DNA of 46,898 nucleotides from Ferrovibrio sp. (GTDB taxonomy: Bacteria > Pseudomonadota > Alphaproteobacteria > Ferrovibrionales > Ferrovibrionaceae), in the NCBI RefSeq assembly GCF_017994015.1, contig NZ_JAGOLP010000026.1, positions 1 to 46,898 on the forward strand, written 5' to 3'. Shown here one piece after another: positions 23,961 to 32,324 of the stretch; position 1 is the first letter of the stretch; every line of letters begins with the position of its first letter. Below the pieces are notes generated by a model, which was given only the letters and a program-made list of their open reading frames with translations, did no database searches and was not told where the DNA came from. The translations under genes were made by a program, and so were the position numbers.

Positions 23961-24425
23961 ATGCCAGAAGGCATGACACCAAACCCGCAGCAGGCAGACC
24001 CGCAGCAGGTGGCCGAGGCAGTGGGCCGCGCCATGTATGCCGCCGATGCCGCCACGCGGGGTTTGGGCATCGAACTGCTCGATATCGGCCCGGGCCGCGC
24101 CCGCCTGCGCATGGCGGTGCGGCCCGACATGCTGAACGGCCATGGCATCTGCCATGGCGGCTTCATGTTCACGCTGGCCGATTCCGCCTTTGCCTTTGCC
24201 TGCAATTCCTACAACAAAGCTGCGGTGGCGCAGCGCGCCGATATCAGCTTCCTGGCCATGGTGCCGCATGATGCGGTGCTCACTGCGGAGGCGCGCGAAA
24301 TGGCCGGCGGCGGCCGCAGCGGTGTTTACGACATCGAATTGCGCGACCAGCATGGCAAGCTGGTCGGCCTGTTTCGCGGCCATTCGCGCCAGATCAAGGG
24401 CGAGGTTGTGCCGGGCCTCACCTGA
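23961..24425 (+). CDS. paaI: Hydroxyphenylacetyl-CoA thioesterase, PaaI type
   Basis: A 154-residue hotdog-fold thioesterase. The catalytic segment NGHGICHGGFMFTLADSAFAFACNS is the PaaI signature, with the essential Asp in LAD. PaaI is thought to rescue CoA from dead-end phenylacetate-pathway thioesters. An alternative ATG at 23973 has a better ribosome-binding site (AGAAGG) and would remove four residues. It is transcribed with paaG. A short 7-bp stem lies 45 bases downstream. Confidence 0.88.
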   Translation: MPEGMTPNPQQADPQQVAEAVGRAMYAADAATRGLGIELLDIGPGRARLRMAVRPDMLNGHGICHGGFMFTLADSAFAFACNSYNKAAVAQRADISFLAMVPHDAVLTAEAREMAGGGRSGVYDIELRDQHGKLVGLFRGHSRQIKGEVVPGLT

Positions 24426-24470
24426 GCGGGGCTTGCCACCATCGCATACGCATTCTAACATTGGTTAGGT

Positions 24471-24487
24471 CGCCGGATGGTCCGGCG
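24471..24487 (+). other. Short hairpin CGCCGGA-TGG-TCCGGCG
   Basis: Perfect 7-bp arms with a 3-base loop lie between paaI and the riboswitch. No T run follows. It may be a 3' end of the paaGI message or simply the approach to the riboswitch. Confidence 0.3.
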
Positions 24488-24490
24488 GCC

Positions 24491-24653
24491 AACGTTCTCA
24501 GGGCGGGGTGAAAGTCCCCACCGGCGGTATATGCCATGGCTTCGGTCCGGCATGAGCCCGCGAGCGCCTGGCCGCTTTCATTCGGCAGCCGGGGTCAGCA
24601 GATCTGGTGCGATGCCAGGGCCGACGGTCATAGTCCGGATGGAAGAGAGCGGT
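24491..24653 (+). ncRNA. FMN riboswitch (RFN element)
   Basis: The conserved FMN aptamer blocks appear in order: GTTCTCAGGGCGGGGTGAAAG, CCCCACCGGCGGTA, AGCCCGCGAGCG, GTCAGCAGATCTGGTG, GCCGACGGTCATAGTCCGGA and TGGAAGAGAGC. The closing stem P1 pairs 24493-24499 with 24645-24651. It precedes ribH2 by about 100 bases. I see no T-tracted terminator between aptamer and gene, so FMN may act on translation through the AAAAGGAG site at 24737-24744. The expression mode is inference. Confidence 0.95.
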
Positions 24654-24749
24654 ACAAGCGACAGGCCCTGGCCTGCGGCGTTGCCTGCCGCCGGCTTGGC
24701 ATGCCGTTATGGCCGTGCGCCCTGATTCTGGCTGGCAAAAGGAGCCCCC

Positions 24750-25247
24750 ATGAATCAGCGCCTGGAACTTTCAAGCGTGAATACCAAAACCGCAGCCGAA
24801 CCGCGTGTGGCCTTTGTACAGGCCTGCTGGCATCGCGATATCGTCGATCAGGCCTGGGAATCTTTCCTGCCTGAAATGGTGCAAGCCGGGCTGCCGCAAC
24901 GCTGCATCGATCGGTATGAACTACCCGGTGTGTTCGAAATCCCGCTTCAGGCCAAATTGCTGGCCCAGAGCGGGCGTTATCACGCCATTGTTGCCGCCGG
25001 CTTTGTGGTGGATGGCGGCATCTACCGCCATGATTTTGTCTCGGCGGCGGTGATCGACGGGCTGATGCGGGTGCAGCTCGACACCAGCGTGCCGGTGCTG
25101 AGCTGTGTGCTGACACCACATCGTTTCCATGAACATGAAGAGCATGGCAGCTTCTTCCGCAGCCATTTCCGCATCAAGGGCCGCGAGGTGGCCCTTGCCT
25201 GTGCCGCCACGCTGCACAATATCGCAAGCCTGCGCCAAGCCGCGTAA
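24750..25247 (+). CDS. ribH: 6,7-dimethyl-8-ribityllumazine synthase, RibH2 type
   Basis: A 165-residue lumazine synthase. FVQACWHRDIVDQAW (about 22-36), LPGVFEIPL and AAGFVVDGGIYRHDFVS (about 82-98, with catalytic-type H94) match the RibH2 branch known from Brucella and rhizobia, not the common icosahedral RibH with GTPHFEYV. RibH2 enzymes form decamers. The enzyme condenses 5-amino-6-ribitylaminouracil with dihydroxybutanone phosphate. No other rib gene is nearby, so this is a stand-alone unit under the FMN riboswitch and closed by its own terminator. Confidence 0.93.
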   Translation: MNQRLELSSVNTKTAAEPRVAFVQACWHRDIVDQAWESFLPEMVQAGLPQRCIDRYELPGVFEIPLQAKLLAQSGRYHAIVAAGFVVDGGIYRHDFVSAAVIDGLMRVQLDTSVPVLSCVLTPHRFHEHEEHGSFFRSHFRIKGREVALACAATLHNIASLRQAA

Positions 25248-25253
25248 CATGCC

Positions 25254-25296
25254 GCCCCGCCGCCCAGTCCAAAACAACCGGGCGACGGGGCTTTTT
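25254..25296 (+). terminator. Rho-independent terminator of ribH2
   Basis: A 12-position stem with one mismatch (GCCCCGCCGCCC/GGGCGACGGGGC, 25254-25265 and 25280-25291) and a 14-base loop is followed by TTTTT. It starts six bases after the ribH2 stop. Confidence 0.85.
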
Positions 25297-25314
25297 CCAG
25301 GGGAGGAAGATCGA

Positions 25315-26316
25315 ATGACGATGCCGCAACGCAGCCTTGGCAAGCACGGCCCGCTAGTTTCCGCCCTCGGCCTTGGCTGCATGGGTATGTCGGAATTCTA
25401 TGGCCCGACCGACGACGCCGAATCGCTGCGCGTGCTGCACCGTGCCGCCGACCTCGGCGTCACGCTGTTTGACACGGCGGATATCTACGGCTTCGGCCGC
25501 AATGAGGAGCTGCTCGGGCGCTTCCTGAAAGAAACCCCGCATCGCGTGCATATCGCCAGCAAGGGCGGCATCGTGCGGCGTGAAAATAGTTATGAGCGCC
25601 GCATCGACAATTCGCCGGCTTATCTGCGCCAGGCCGTGGAAGACTCGCTCGGCCGTCTCGGCGTGGAGCGTATCGACCTCTATTACATTCACCGCAATGA
25701 AGCCGGCCGCGCCATCGAGGAAGTGATCGACACCCTGGCGGCGCTGGCCCGCGCCGGCAAGATCGGCCATATCGGCCTCTCGGAAGTTTCTGTCGCCACG
25801 CTGCGCCGCGCCGCCGCCGTGCACCCCATCGCCGCCGTGCAGAGCGAATATTCACTGTGGAGCCGCGAGCCCGAAGACGGCATGCTGGCCGCCTGCGCCG
25901 AACTCGGCACCGCCTTTGTGCCCTATTCCCCGCTTGGCCGCGGCTTCCTGTCGGGCCAGTTCGACAGCAGCGACGACCTGCCCGATGGCGATTTCCGCAA
26001 GGGCAATCCGCGTTTCCAGGCCGACAGCCTGGCCCGCAACCGCGCCGCCCTGGCCGGCTTCCAAAAGCTTGCCGCGCGGCTTGGCTGCACCCCGGCGCAA
26101 CTGGCACTGGCCTGGGTGCTGGCCCAGGGCGACCACCTGATCCCGATCCCCGGCACCAAGCGGCTGGCCTATCTGGAGCAGAATCTCGGCGCGCTGGCCA
26201 TCCCGCTCGACGCCACCACCCTGGCCGAGATCAACACCCTGCTGCCGCGCGGCTTCGCCGCCGGCGCCCGCTACACCCCGGAAGGCTTCAAAGGCACCGA
26301 GACGGCGGAGGCGTGA
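25315..26316 (+). CDS. Aldo/keto reductase
   Basis: Start at ATG 25315 after GGGAGGAAGA; the in-frame extension upstream runs back through the ribH2 gene and is not real. The 333-residue TIM-barrel protein has the catalytic tetrad D53, Y58, K83 and H126. The NADPH-binding C-terminal segment IPIPGTKRLAYLEQNLGAL is typical. It resembles the AKR13/YakC-like group, which reduces assorted aldehydes and ketones; the substrate is unknown. It sits between ribH2 and the paaK operator and has its own good ribosome-binding site. Confidence 0.9.
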   Translation: MTMPQRSLGKHGPLVSALGLGCMGMSEFYGPTDDAESLRVLHRAADLGVTLFDTADIYGFGRNEELLGRFLKETPHRVHIASKGGIVRRENSYERRIDNSPAYLRQAVEDSLGRLGVERIDLYYIHRNEAGRAIEEVIDTLAALARAGKIGHIGLSEVSVATLRRAAAVHPIAAVQSEYSLWSREPEDGMLAACAELGTAFVPYSPLGRGFLSGQFDSSDDLPDGDFRKGNPRFQADSLARNRAALAGFQKLAARLGCTPAQLALAWVLAQGDHLIPIPGTKRLAYLEQNLGALAIPLDATTLAEINTLLPRGFAAGARYTPEGFKGTETAEA

Positions 26317-26356
26317 GGTAACAAACCGATTGACCGCCGCCCCGCCTGCATGCTGA

Positions 26357-26382
26357 ATTATCCGACCAATTGGTCGGATAAT
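26357..26382. promoter_or_regulatory. Perfect 26-bp palindromic operator upstream of paaK (PaaR/TetR-like)
   Basis: Half-site ATTATCCGACCAA is followed immediately by its exact reverse complement. It lies 19 bases before the paaK start, so a bound protein would block transcription or its start. The CCGACC/GGTCGG core resembles sites of TetR-family PaaR regulators of phenylacetate genes, which are released by phenylacetyl-CoA. No tetR gene is in the window. Confidence 0.75.
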
Positions 26383-26401
26383 ATAAAAGCCGGGAGGGAC
26401 C

Positions 26402-27751
26402 ATGACGGGAGCGGGACAGGCGCGCGCGCTTAAGCGGGCGGTGGCGGGGGCCGAGCGCGCCTTGCAGGAACCGATTGAACATGCGAGCCGCGACGAGATA
26501 ACCGCCTTGCAGCTTTTCCGCCTGCAATGGAGCCTGCGCCACGCCTATGACAATGTGCCCGCTTATCGCGCCAAGTTTGACGCTGCCGGGGTGCATCCCG
26601 ATGACCTGCGTGATTTGAGCGACCTGGCGCGTTTCCCCTTCACCACCAAGGCCGACCTGCGTGATGGCTATCCCTTCGGCATGCTGGCGGTGCCGCGCCG
26701 CGACTGTATCCGGCTGCATGCCTCTTCCGGCACCACCGGCAAACCCACCGTGGTGGCCTATACCCGCGCCGATATCGACAACTGGGCCGGGCTGATGGCG
26801 CGCTCGATCCGCGCCGCCGGCGGCCGGCCGGGCGATCTGGTGCATGTGGCCTATGGCTATGGCCTGTTCACCGGCGGCCTGGGGGCGCATTACGGCGCCG
26901 AGAAACTCGGCTGCACCGTGGTGCCGATGTCTGGCGGCCAGACCGAGAAGCAGGTGCAGCTGATCCAGGATTTGCGGCCCGACATCATCATGGTGACGCC
27001 GAGCTACATGCTGGCCATCGCCGAGGAATTCCGCCGCCAGGGGCTGGAACCGCGCAACACAAGCCTGGCGATCGGCATCCATGGCGCCGAGCCATGGACC
27101 GAGGCGATGCGCGCCGGCATCGAGCAGGCTTTCGGCATCCAGGCGGTGGATATCTTCGGCCTCTCGGAAGTGATGGGGCCGGGCGTGGCGAATGAATGCG
27201 TTGAGAGCAAGGACGGGCTGACGCTGTGGGAGGATCATTTCTATCCCGAGATCATCGACCCTGAGACCGGCGCGGTGCTGCCCGAGGGCGAGCGCGGCGA
27301 ATTGGTGTTGACCACGTTGACCAAGGAAGCGCTGCCGCTGATCCGCTATCGTGTGCGCGACCTGACCCGGCTGCTGCCGCCTTCTGCGCGCAGCATGCGA
27401 CGGCTGGACCGCATCACCGGCCGCGCCGACGACATGCTGATCATCCGCGGCGTGAATGTGTTTCCGAGCCAGGTGGAAGCTGTGCTGTTGCAGGAACCGC
27501 GCCTGGCGCCGCATTACCAGCTTGAAATCCGCCGCGACGGGCCGCTCGACGACCTCACCATCGTGGCCGAATTATTGCCTGAGATATTCAATGCCGATGC
27601 CGCATTGAAAAACCAGATCGGCGCCGCCATCCTGCGCCGTGTGAAAGACCTGATCGGCGTTTCCGCCCGCATCGACCTGCGCGACCCGGGCGGCATCGAA
27701 CGCTCACTCGGCAAGGCGCGGCGGGTGGTTGATCTCAGGCGCAAGGAATGA
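26402..27751 (+). CDS. paaK: Phenylacetate-CoA ligase
   Basis: A 449-residue adenylate-forming enzyme. The phosphate-binding loop is SSGTTGKPT (108-116), YGYGLFTGGLGAHYGAE and the DIFGLSEVMGPGVANEC segment are PaaK signatures, and the C-terminal AMP-binding domain contains GRADDMLIIRGVNVFPSQVE. It activates phenylacetate with ATP and CoA to phenylacetyl-CoA, the entry step of the aerobic hybrid pathway. GGGAGG lies seven bases before the ATG. The 26-bp palindrome just upstream implies repression. The following DUF2783 gene overlaps its stop. Confidence 0.93.
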   Translation: MTGAGQARALKRAVAGAERALQEPIEHASRDEITALQLFRLQWSLRHAYDNVPAYRAKFDAAGVHPDDLRDLSDLARFPFTTKADLRDGYPFGMLAVPRRDCIRLHASSGTTGKPTVVAYTRADIDNWAGLMARSIRAAGGRPGDLVHVAYGYGLFTGGLGAHYGAEKLGCTVVPMSGGQTEKQVQLIQDLRPDIIMVTPSYMLAIAEEFRRQGLEPRNTSLAIGIHGAEPWTEAMRAGIEQAFGIQAVDIFGLSEVMGPGVANECVESKDGLTLWEDHFYPEIIDPETGAVLPEGERGELVLTTLTKEALPLIRYRVRDLTRLLPPSARSMRRLDRITGRADDMLIIRGVNVFPSQVEAVLLQEPRLAPHYQLEIRRDGPLDDLTIVAELLPEIFNADAALKNQIGAAILRRVKDLIGVSARIDLRDPGGIERSLGKARRVVDLRRKE

Positions 27752-27951
27752 TGATGGCGCAGCTCAATACCGAACCCAACCTGAAAGACCCGGATGGCTT
27801 TTACGAAAAGCTGATCCGCATGACTGCCGGGCTGGAAGACCGCCAGGCACGGCTGGCCACCGCCAAGCTGGCGTTGCTGCTGGCCAACCATATCGGCGAC
27901 GACGCCGTGCTGGATGAAGCGATGCGGCTGGCGCGCGGCGCAGCCGAGTAG
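27748..27951 (+). CDS. DUF2783 family small protein
   Basis: A 67-residue acidic helical protein (LNTEPNLKDPDGFYEKLIRMTAGL...ARLALLLANHIGDD-like layout) matching the DUF2783 family. Three consecutive ATG codons (27748, 27751, 27754) are possible starts; the first overlaps the paaK stop as ATGA. The function is unknown. In alphaproteobacteria such genes often follow aromatic or flavin-monooxygenase genes; I recall this only loosely. It is co-transcribed with paaK. Confidence 0.75.
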   Translation: MMMAQLNTEPNLKDPDGFYEKLIRMTAGLEDRQARLATAKLALLLANHIGDDAVLDEAMRLARGAAE

Positions 27952-27957
27952 GCTCAA

Positions 27958-28338
27958 TCAGCGGCGATGCCGTGCCATGCCGGTGCGGCGGCTCGGCGGC
28001 GGGGTTTCCGCCTTCTGCTTGCGCGCCACGGCATAGGCCTTGCGCGCCCATTCCAGCAGCGTCTCCGGTTCGTCGATCACCTCGGCCGGCAATTGCCAAT
28101 AGCTCATCGCCACCGGCTTGCCCTTGCCCGTATAGACAAACGGACCCACGCCACGCGCCTCGAAATCACCCTTGGTCTCGGCATCAGCCTTGAGATAGAG
28201 CGTGTCGTCAACGATCAGCGCAAACATCACGCCCCGGCAATATACGCCCGCACCGCCGAACATGCGGCGGACGGCAATGGGGCCGAGCGGGGCGAATAAC
28301 TCGGCAGCGTGTTCCATGAAATCATTCGAGGCGGTCAT
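27958..28338 (-). CDS. TfoX N-terminal domain protein
   Basis: Start at ATG 28338 (MTASNDFMEHAAELFAPLG), where TfoX-N proteins begin; the longer frame adds no family sequence. The 126-residue protein has the RRMFGGAGVYCRGVMFALIVDDTLYLKAD core of the TfoX/Sxy N-terminal domain and ends in a basic tail (RRTGMARHRR). It lacks the C-terminal TfoX domain of competence regulators, so a role in DNA uptake should not be assumed. It is convergent with the DUF2783 gene, six bases away. Confidence 0.87.
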   Translation of the reverse strand: MTASNDFMEHAAELFAPLGPIAVRRMFGGAGVYCRGVMFALIVDDTLYLKADAETKGDFEARGVGPFVYTGKGKPVAMSYWQLPAEVIDEPETLLEWARKAYAVARKQKAETPPPSRRTGMARHRR

Positions 28339-28427
28339 GGCGCGCAGACTAACGCGGCCATCGCCCTGGGAAAAGGGAAAGCGGCGGAAACTTTGACGCT
28401 GCAAAGCGATTCGTTTAGCTTGCCGCC

Positions 28428-28814
28428 ATGCAAGCCTATCTCCTCATCGCCTTTGGCGGCGCACTTGGCAGCATGGCGCGCTATTGGATGGCCGGCAGCA
28501 TCGATGGCCGCCATGGCAGCGGGTTTCCCTGGGGCACCGTGCTGGTGAATATCAGCGGCAGCTTTGTGATTGGCCTGGCCGCTGCCCTGCTGGCCGGGAA
28601 AACCGGCTGGGGCGACAATGCGCGCGCCTTGGTGATGGTGGGCCTGTGCGGCGGCTTCACCACCTTTTCCAGCTTCAGCCTGCAAACCCTGGCGTTGCTG
28701 CGCGACGGCTATCTGCTGCGGGCCGGCGGCCATGTGGCGCTTTCGGTGCTGGCCTGCCTGTTTGCCACCTGGGCCGGCATGGCCCTGGTGCAAGCTTTCG
28801 GAAAAGCCGCTTAA
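28428..28814 (+). CDS. crcB: Fluoride ion channel (Fluc)
   Basis: A 128-residue membrane protein with four hydrophobic helices. [11 protein letters not shown] (about 10-20), the pore Asn in VLVNISGSF (N41) and [13 protein letters not shown] (about 72-84), with the stacked Phe residues, are the Fluc signatures. It works as an antiparallel dual-topology dimer that lets cytoplasmic fluoride leave the cell. No fluoride riboswitch is apparent on the coding strand upstream. Its stop shares TTAA with the stop of the convergent ferredoxin gene. Confidence 0.95.
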   Translation: MQAYLLIAFGGALGSMARYWMAGSIDGRHGSGFPWGTVLVNISGSFVIGLAAALLAGKTGWGDNARALVMVGLCGGFTTFSSFSLQTLALLRDGYLLRAGGHVALSVLACLFATWAGMALVQAFGKAA

Positions 28815-29140
28815 CCCATCATATTGCGTGTGGCGGTGGGCAGTTTCACCACCAGCCCATCCAGCGCCTCGGTGATCAGCAACTGGCAGCCGAGGCGCGA
28901 GGTCTTCGTCAGGCCAAAAGCGAGGTCGAGCATGTCTTCCTCGTCCGGCTTGGCCGCCGGCAGCTTGCCATACCAGGCCGGGTCCACCACCACATGGCAG
29001 GTCGAACAGGCCAGCGAGCCCTCGCAGGCGCCTTCGATATCGATGCCGTGCTTATGCGCCACTTCCAGCACCGACAGGCCAAGCGGCGCCTCCACCTCGC
29101 GGCGCGAACCATCGGTCTGGATGAAGGTCATCTTCGGCAT
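28811..29140 (-). CDS. [2Fe-2S] ferredoxin, adrenodoxin type
   Basis: 109 residues with cluster ligands C39, C45, C48 and C85 (C-x5-C-x2-C-x36-C), the adrenodoxin/Isc-ferredoxin pattern, and the helix region [23 protein letters not shown] strong AAAAGGAG precedes the ATG. It follows the cysteine desulfurase gene on the same strand 53 bases away, so it may deliver electrons for Fe-S cluster assembly or serve a monooxygenase. Confidence 0.93.
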   Translation of the reverse strand: MPKMTFIQTDGSRREVEAPLGLSVLEVAHKHGIDIEGACEGSLACSTCHVVVDPAWYGKLPAAKPDEEDMLDLAFGLTKTSRLGCQLLITEALDGLVVKLPTATRNMMG

Positions 29141-29193
29141 GCTGGTTGCTCCTTTTATGCGCCTGATATAGCGCCTGGGGCACGCAGCGGCAA

Positions 29194-30327
29194 CTAGCCC
29201 CGCTTGCGGCGATACAGCGCGATCCAGGCCTGGGCGGCGCGGTCGGCATCTTCGGGCTGGCTGGTCCAGCCGAAACTGAAGCGCACGGCTTCGCGCGCCG
29301 CCGGCTCGCTCTGCCCCATGGCCCGCAACACATGGCTCGGCCGCATCTTGCCGGAGGAACAGGCGGCGCCGGCAGAAACCGCGATGCCGGCCAGATCAAA
29401 CGCCATCACCTGCAATTCCGCCGCCACGCCGGGCATGCCCAGGCAACTGGTATTCGGCAGCCGGGGCGCCGAGGCGCCATGCACCACAACCTCCTGGCAG
29501 GCGGCGCGGATGGTTGCCTCAAAGGCATCGCGCATGGCAGCCAGGTCGGCCATGCGGCCCAGATCGCGCCGGGCAGCCGCCGCCGCAGCGCCAAAGCCGG
29601 CAATCCCGGCCAGGTTTTCGGTGCCGGCACGGCGGCCCAGTTCCTGGCCGCCACCAACTTGCTGCGCCACGATGGCCAGATCGCCGCGCAAAACCAGCGC
29701 GCCGCTGCCGGCCGGGCCGCCCAGCTTATGGCCGGACAGGCTCATCATGTCGGCTTGCAGACGCGAGAAATCCACCGCCAGCTTGCCCGCCGCCTGCACC
29801 GCATCCACCAGCAGCAGGCCGCCCGCTGCCCGTACCAATTCGCCCGCCTCGGCCACCGGCTGCACCACGCCGGTTTCGTTATTGGCCAGCATCAGTGCCA
29901 GCAAGGCCGGCCGGGGCGCCTCGGCCAGCAGGCGCTCCAGCGCCGCCAGATCGATCTGGCCACTGGGCAGGGCCGGTAGGATGTAGAGCGGTCGGTCAGG
30001 CCGCTTTTCCACCCCGACTCGGGCCGGGGCCAGCACCGAGTCGTGCTCCAGGGCCGAGACAATCAGGCTGGCAGCCGGGGTTGCCTCTAGGGCAAGGTTA
30101 TTCGCCTCGGTGCCGCCGGAGGTGAACAAAATCTCCGCCGGCTCGGCCCCGACCAGGGCTGCCACAGCCGCCCGCGCCGCCTCCATCCGCGACCGCGCCC
30201 GACGCCCGAAAGCGTGTATAGACGAAGGGTTACCGGGTTCTGCCAGTGCCGCAAGCATGGCCTCGCGCGCCTCCGGCCGCATGGGCGCGGTGGCGTTGTG
30301 ATCGAGGTAAAGCGGGCTGCGGCTCAC
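29194..30327 (-). CDS. Cysteine desulfurase, NifS/IscS-like
   Basis: A 377-residue PLP enzyme starting at GTG 30327 with AGGAAA upstream. The family landmarks are LDHNATAP, H95, the PLP lysine in SGHK201 and the catalytic C323 in [17 protein letters not shown], whose short loop places it in group I (NifS/IscS). It removes sulfur from cysteine as a persulfide for Fe-S clusters or tRNA thiolation. No iscU, iscA, hscA or suf genes are in view; only a ferredoxin gene follows, so it may be a second or dedicated desulfurase. It is divergent from the hydrolase at 30465. Confidence 0.92.
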   Translation of the reverse strand: MSRSPLYLDHNATAPMRPEAREAMLAALAEPGNPSSIHAFGRRARSRMEAARAAVAALVGAEPAEILFTSGGTEANNLALEATPAASLIVSALEHDSVLAPARVGVEKRPDRPLYILPALPSGQIDLAALERLLAEAPRPALLALMLANNETGVVQPVAEAGELVRAAGGLLLVDAVQAAGKLAVDFSRLQADMMSLSGHKLGGPAGSGALVLRGDLAIVAQQVGGGQELGRRAGTENLAGIAGFGAAAAAARRDLGRMADLAAMRDAFEATIRAACQEVVVHGASAPRLPNTSCLGMPGVAAELQVMAFDLAGIAVSAGAACSSGKMRPSHVLRAMGQSEPAAREAVRFSFGWTSQPEDADRAAQAWIALYRRKRG

Positions 30328-30464
30328 GGTGGCTTTCCTGGTTTATTCCGGGCAACAATCTTTCGGGGGCGCGTTTTTAGCTTGAATCCCGACCTGCGGC
30401 TTATGGTAAAATCCCGCTGCTTTCAATCTCTTAATGTAACACCAGCCTCCGAAGAACCCAGATC

Positions 30465-31151
30465 ATGCCTGACGTCATTTTTCCCGGTCCTGATGGACGC
30501 CTGGAAGGCCGGTACCAGCATGGCTCGGAGGTCAACGCGCCGATCGCCCTGATTCTGCATCCGCATCCGCAATATGGCGGCACGATGAATAACAAGGTGG
30601 TCTACAACCTGTTCCATGTTTTCGCCAAACGCGGCTTCTCGGTGTTGCGCTTCAACTTCCGCGGCGTCGGCCGCAGCCAGGGTGTGTATGATCATGGCGA
30701 GGGCGAATTGTCGGATGCCGCCTCGGCGCTCGATTGGCTCCAGGGCGTCAATGCCAATGCCTCCGCCGTGTGGATCGCCGGCTTCTCGTTTGGCGCCTGG
30801 ATTTCGATGCAGTTGCTGATGCGGCGGCCGGAGATTGATGGCTTCATCTCGGTGGCGCCGCCAGCAAATATGTTCGATTTCGGCTTCCTGGCGCCCTGCC
30901 CGTCCTCGGGCCTGATCATCCAGGGTACCGATGACAAGATCGTGCCGGAGAATGATGTGGCTAAGCTGGCGCAGCGCCTGTCGCTGCAAAAGGGCATCAA
31001 GATCGACTACCGGAAGGTGCCGGGCGCCGATCATTTCTTCGAAGGCAAGCTCGACGACCTGACCAGCGCCGCCGACAAATACATCAAGGCCGCCCTCGTC
31101 GCCGCAGCCGGCCAGCGCCCTGCCTCGGGCAAAACCAGCCTGTTGCCGTAA
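30465..31151 (+). CDS. Alpha/beta hydrolase of the COG2945 group
   Basis: A 228-residue hydrolase with the oxyanion motif LHPHPQYGGTMNN, the FNFRGVGRSQG strand-turn, nucleophile elbow GFSFGA (S108), the acid in GTDDKIV (D156 or D157) and the catalytic H190 in GADHFF. This is the conserved COG2945 family common in alphaproteobacteria; its true substrate is unknown. There is no signal peptide. The C-terminal 25 residues are low complexity. Upstream TTGAAT and TAAAAT are 19 bases apart, a marginal promoter. Confidence 0.88.
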   Translation: MPDVIFPGPDGRLEGRYQHGSEVNAPIALILHPHPQYGGTMNNKVVYNLFHVFAKRGFSVLRFNFRGVGRSQGVYDHGEGELSDAASALDWLQGVNANASAVWIAGFSFGAWISMQLLMRRPEIDGFISVAPPANMFDFGFLAPCPSSGLIIQGTDDKIVPENDVAKLAQRLSLQKGIKIDYRKVPGADHFFEGKLDDLTSAADKYIKAALVAAAGQRPASGKTSLLP

Positions 31152-31158
31152 AACTGCG

Positions 31159-32244
31159 TCAGACCGGATAAATCCGCCCGCCGCTGGCTGGAAAGGCCAC
31201 GCCAGTGGTGCCGGGCAGGCTGAGCGGCAGGCCGGCCGCGGCGCGCGCCGCCAGATAGGCGAAAGCCTCCGCTTCAAGCGCATCGCCGCGCCAGCCGACC
31301 GCCTCCACCGGCTCCACCGGCATGGCCAGCCGCTCGGCCAGTTCCCGCATCATGGTGGCATTATGCCGGCCGCCGCCGGTGACCAGGCAGCGCAATGGCC
31401 GCGCCGGCAGATGCTCCAAGGCCCTGGCCACGGCCGCCGCTGTGAAGGCGGTGAGCGTGGCGGCGCCGGATGCCGGCCAGAGATGCGCCACCGCCTCGGC
31501 GGAAAAATCATCGCGGTCGAGCGATTTCGGCGGTCTGGAGGCGAAATAAACATGCGCCAGCAGCCGCGCCAGGGTGGGCTGATCCACCTCGCCCTGCGCG
31601 CCCAGCCGGCCGCCGGTATCAAGCCGCTCACCGGTATGGCGCAGCAGCCAGTCATCCAGCAGGGCATTGCCCGGCCCGGTATCGAAGGCCAGCAGGTCGG
31701 CATCCTCCGGCCCGCCGATATAGGTGATATTGGCCACGCCACCGATATTCAGCACCAGCAATGGCGGCGCCAGGCCGGCCCAGCGCGCCAGGGCGGCATG
31801 ATAGAGCGGCACCAGCGGCGCCCCCTGCCCGCCCAAAGCCACATCCTGGGCACGGAAATCAGCCACCGTGGTGATGCCGGTCAGCCGCGCCAGCAGCCCG
31901 CCATCGCCGGCCTGCCAGGTGCGGCCGCGTTCCGGCCGGTGCAGCAGGGTATGGCCATGAAAGCCGAGCAAGGCCACATCCGCCGGCTTCAGCCCGGCCT
32001 GATCCAGCAGCCGCGCCACCGCCTCGGCATGGGCTTCGGCCAGGGCGCGGGAAACCCCCAGCGTGTCGCGCCCGGCCTCGCCCAGCGCGGCACGGATACG
32101 GTCGCGCAGCGCATCCGGATAGGGCAAGGTCAAAGCCGCGCCGAAGCCGGCAATGTCACGGCCATCGCTGCGCAACAGCGCGGCATCGATGCCATCCATC
32201 GACGTGCCGCTCATCAGGCCGATCATCCAGGGCAGCTGGGACAA
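31159..32244 (-). CDS. anmK: Anhydro-N-acetylmuramic acid kinase
   Basis: 361 residues. GLMSGTSMDGIDAAL near the N-terminus is the ATP/substrate signature, and GFHGHTLLHRPERGRTWQAGDG, VLNIGGVANIT, FDTGPGNALLDDW and VTGGGRHNATMM follow in the expected order. It phosphorylates and opens 1,6-anhydro-MurNAc to MurNAc-6-phosphate in cell-wall recycling. The reading opens with TTG 32244, which has GGAG eight bases upstream; ATG 32226 is the alternative and would start just before the glycine motif. It is divergent from tyrS. Confidence 0.94.
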   Translation of the reverse strand: MSQLPWMIGLMSGTSMDGIDAALLRSDGRDIAGFGAALTLPYPDALRDRIRAALGEAGRDTLGVSRALAEAHAEAVARLLDQAGLKPADVALLGFHGHTLLHRPERGRTWQAGDGGLLARLTGITTVADFRAQDVALGGQGAPLVPLYHAALARWAGLAPPLLVLNIGGVANITYIGGPEDADLLAFDTGPGNALLDDWLLRHTGERLDTGGRLGAQGEVDQPTLARLLAHVYFASRPPKSLDRDDFSAEAVAHLWPASGAATLTAFTAAAVARALEHLPARPLRCLVTGGGRHNATMMRELAERLAMPVEPVEAVGWRGDALEAEAFAYLAARAAAGLPLSLPGTTGVAFPASGGRIYPV

Positions 32245-32324
32245 GTCAGGAACTCCATCGCTAGGCTTACAGCCGGGCCTATGCTAAACCAACGCCGCTT
32301 TTAACGGCAGTATTGGTGGCAACC

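Noticed and set aside
24455..24468. CTAAC-N4-GTTAG dyad between paaI and the riboswitch as a regulatory site
   Set aside because: Arms are only five bases and lie next to a 7-bp stem at a gene end; chance or RNA-end structure is as likely.
28339..28427. Possible fluoride riboswitch before crcB
   Set aside because: GGCGATGG occurs only on the opposite strand, and the remaining conserved parts of the motif are not found.
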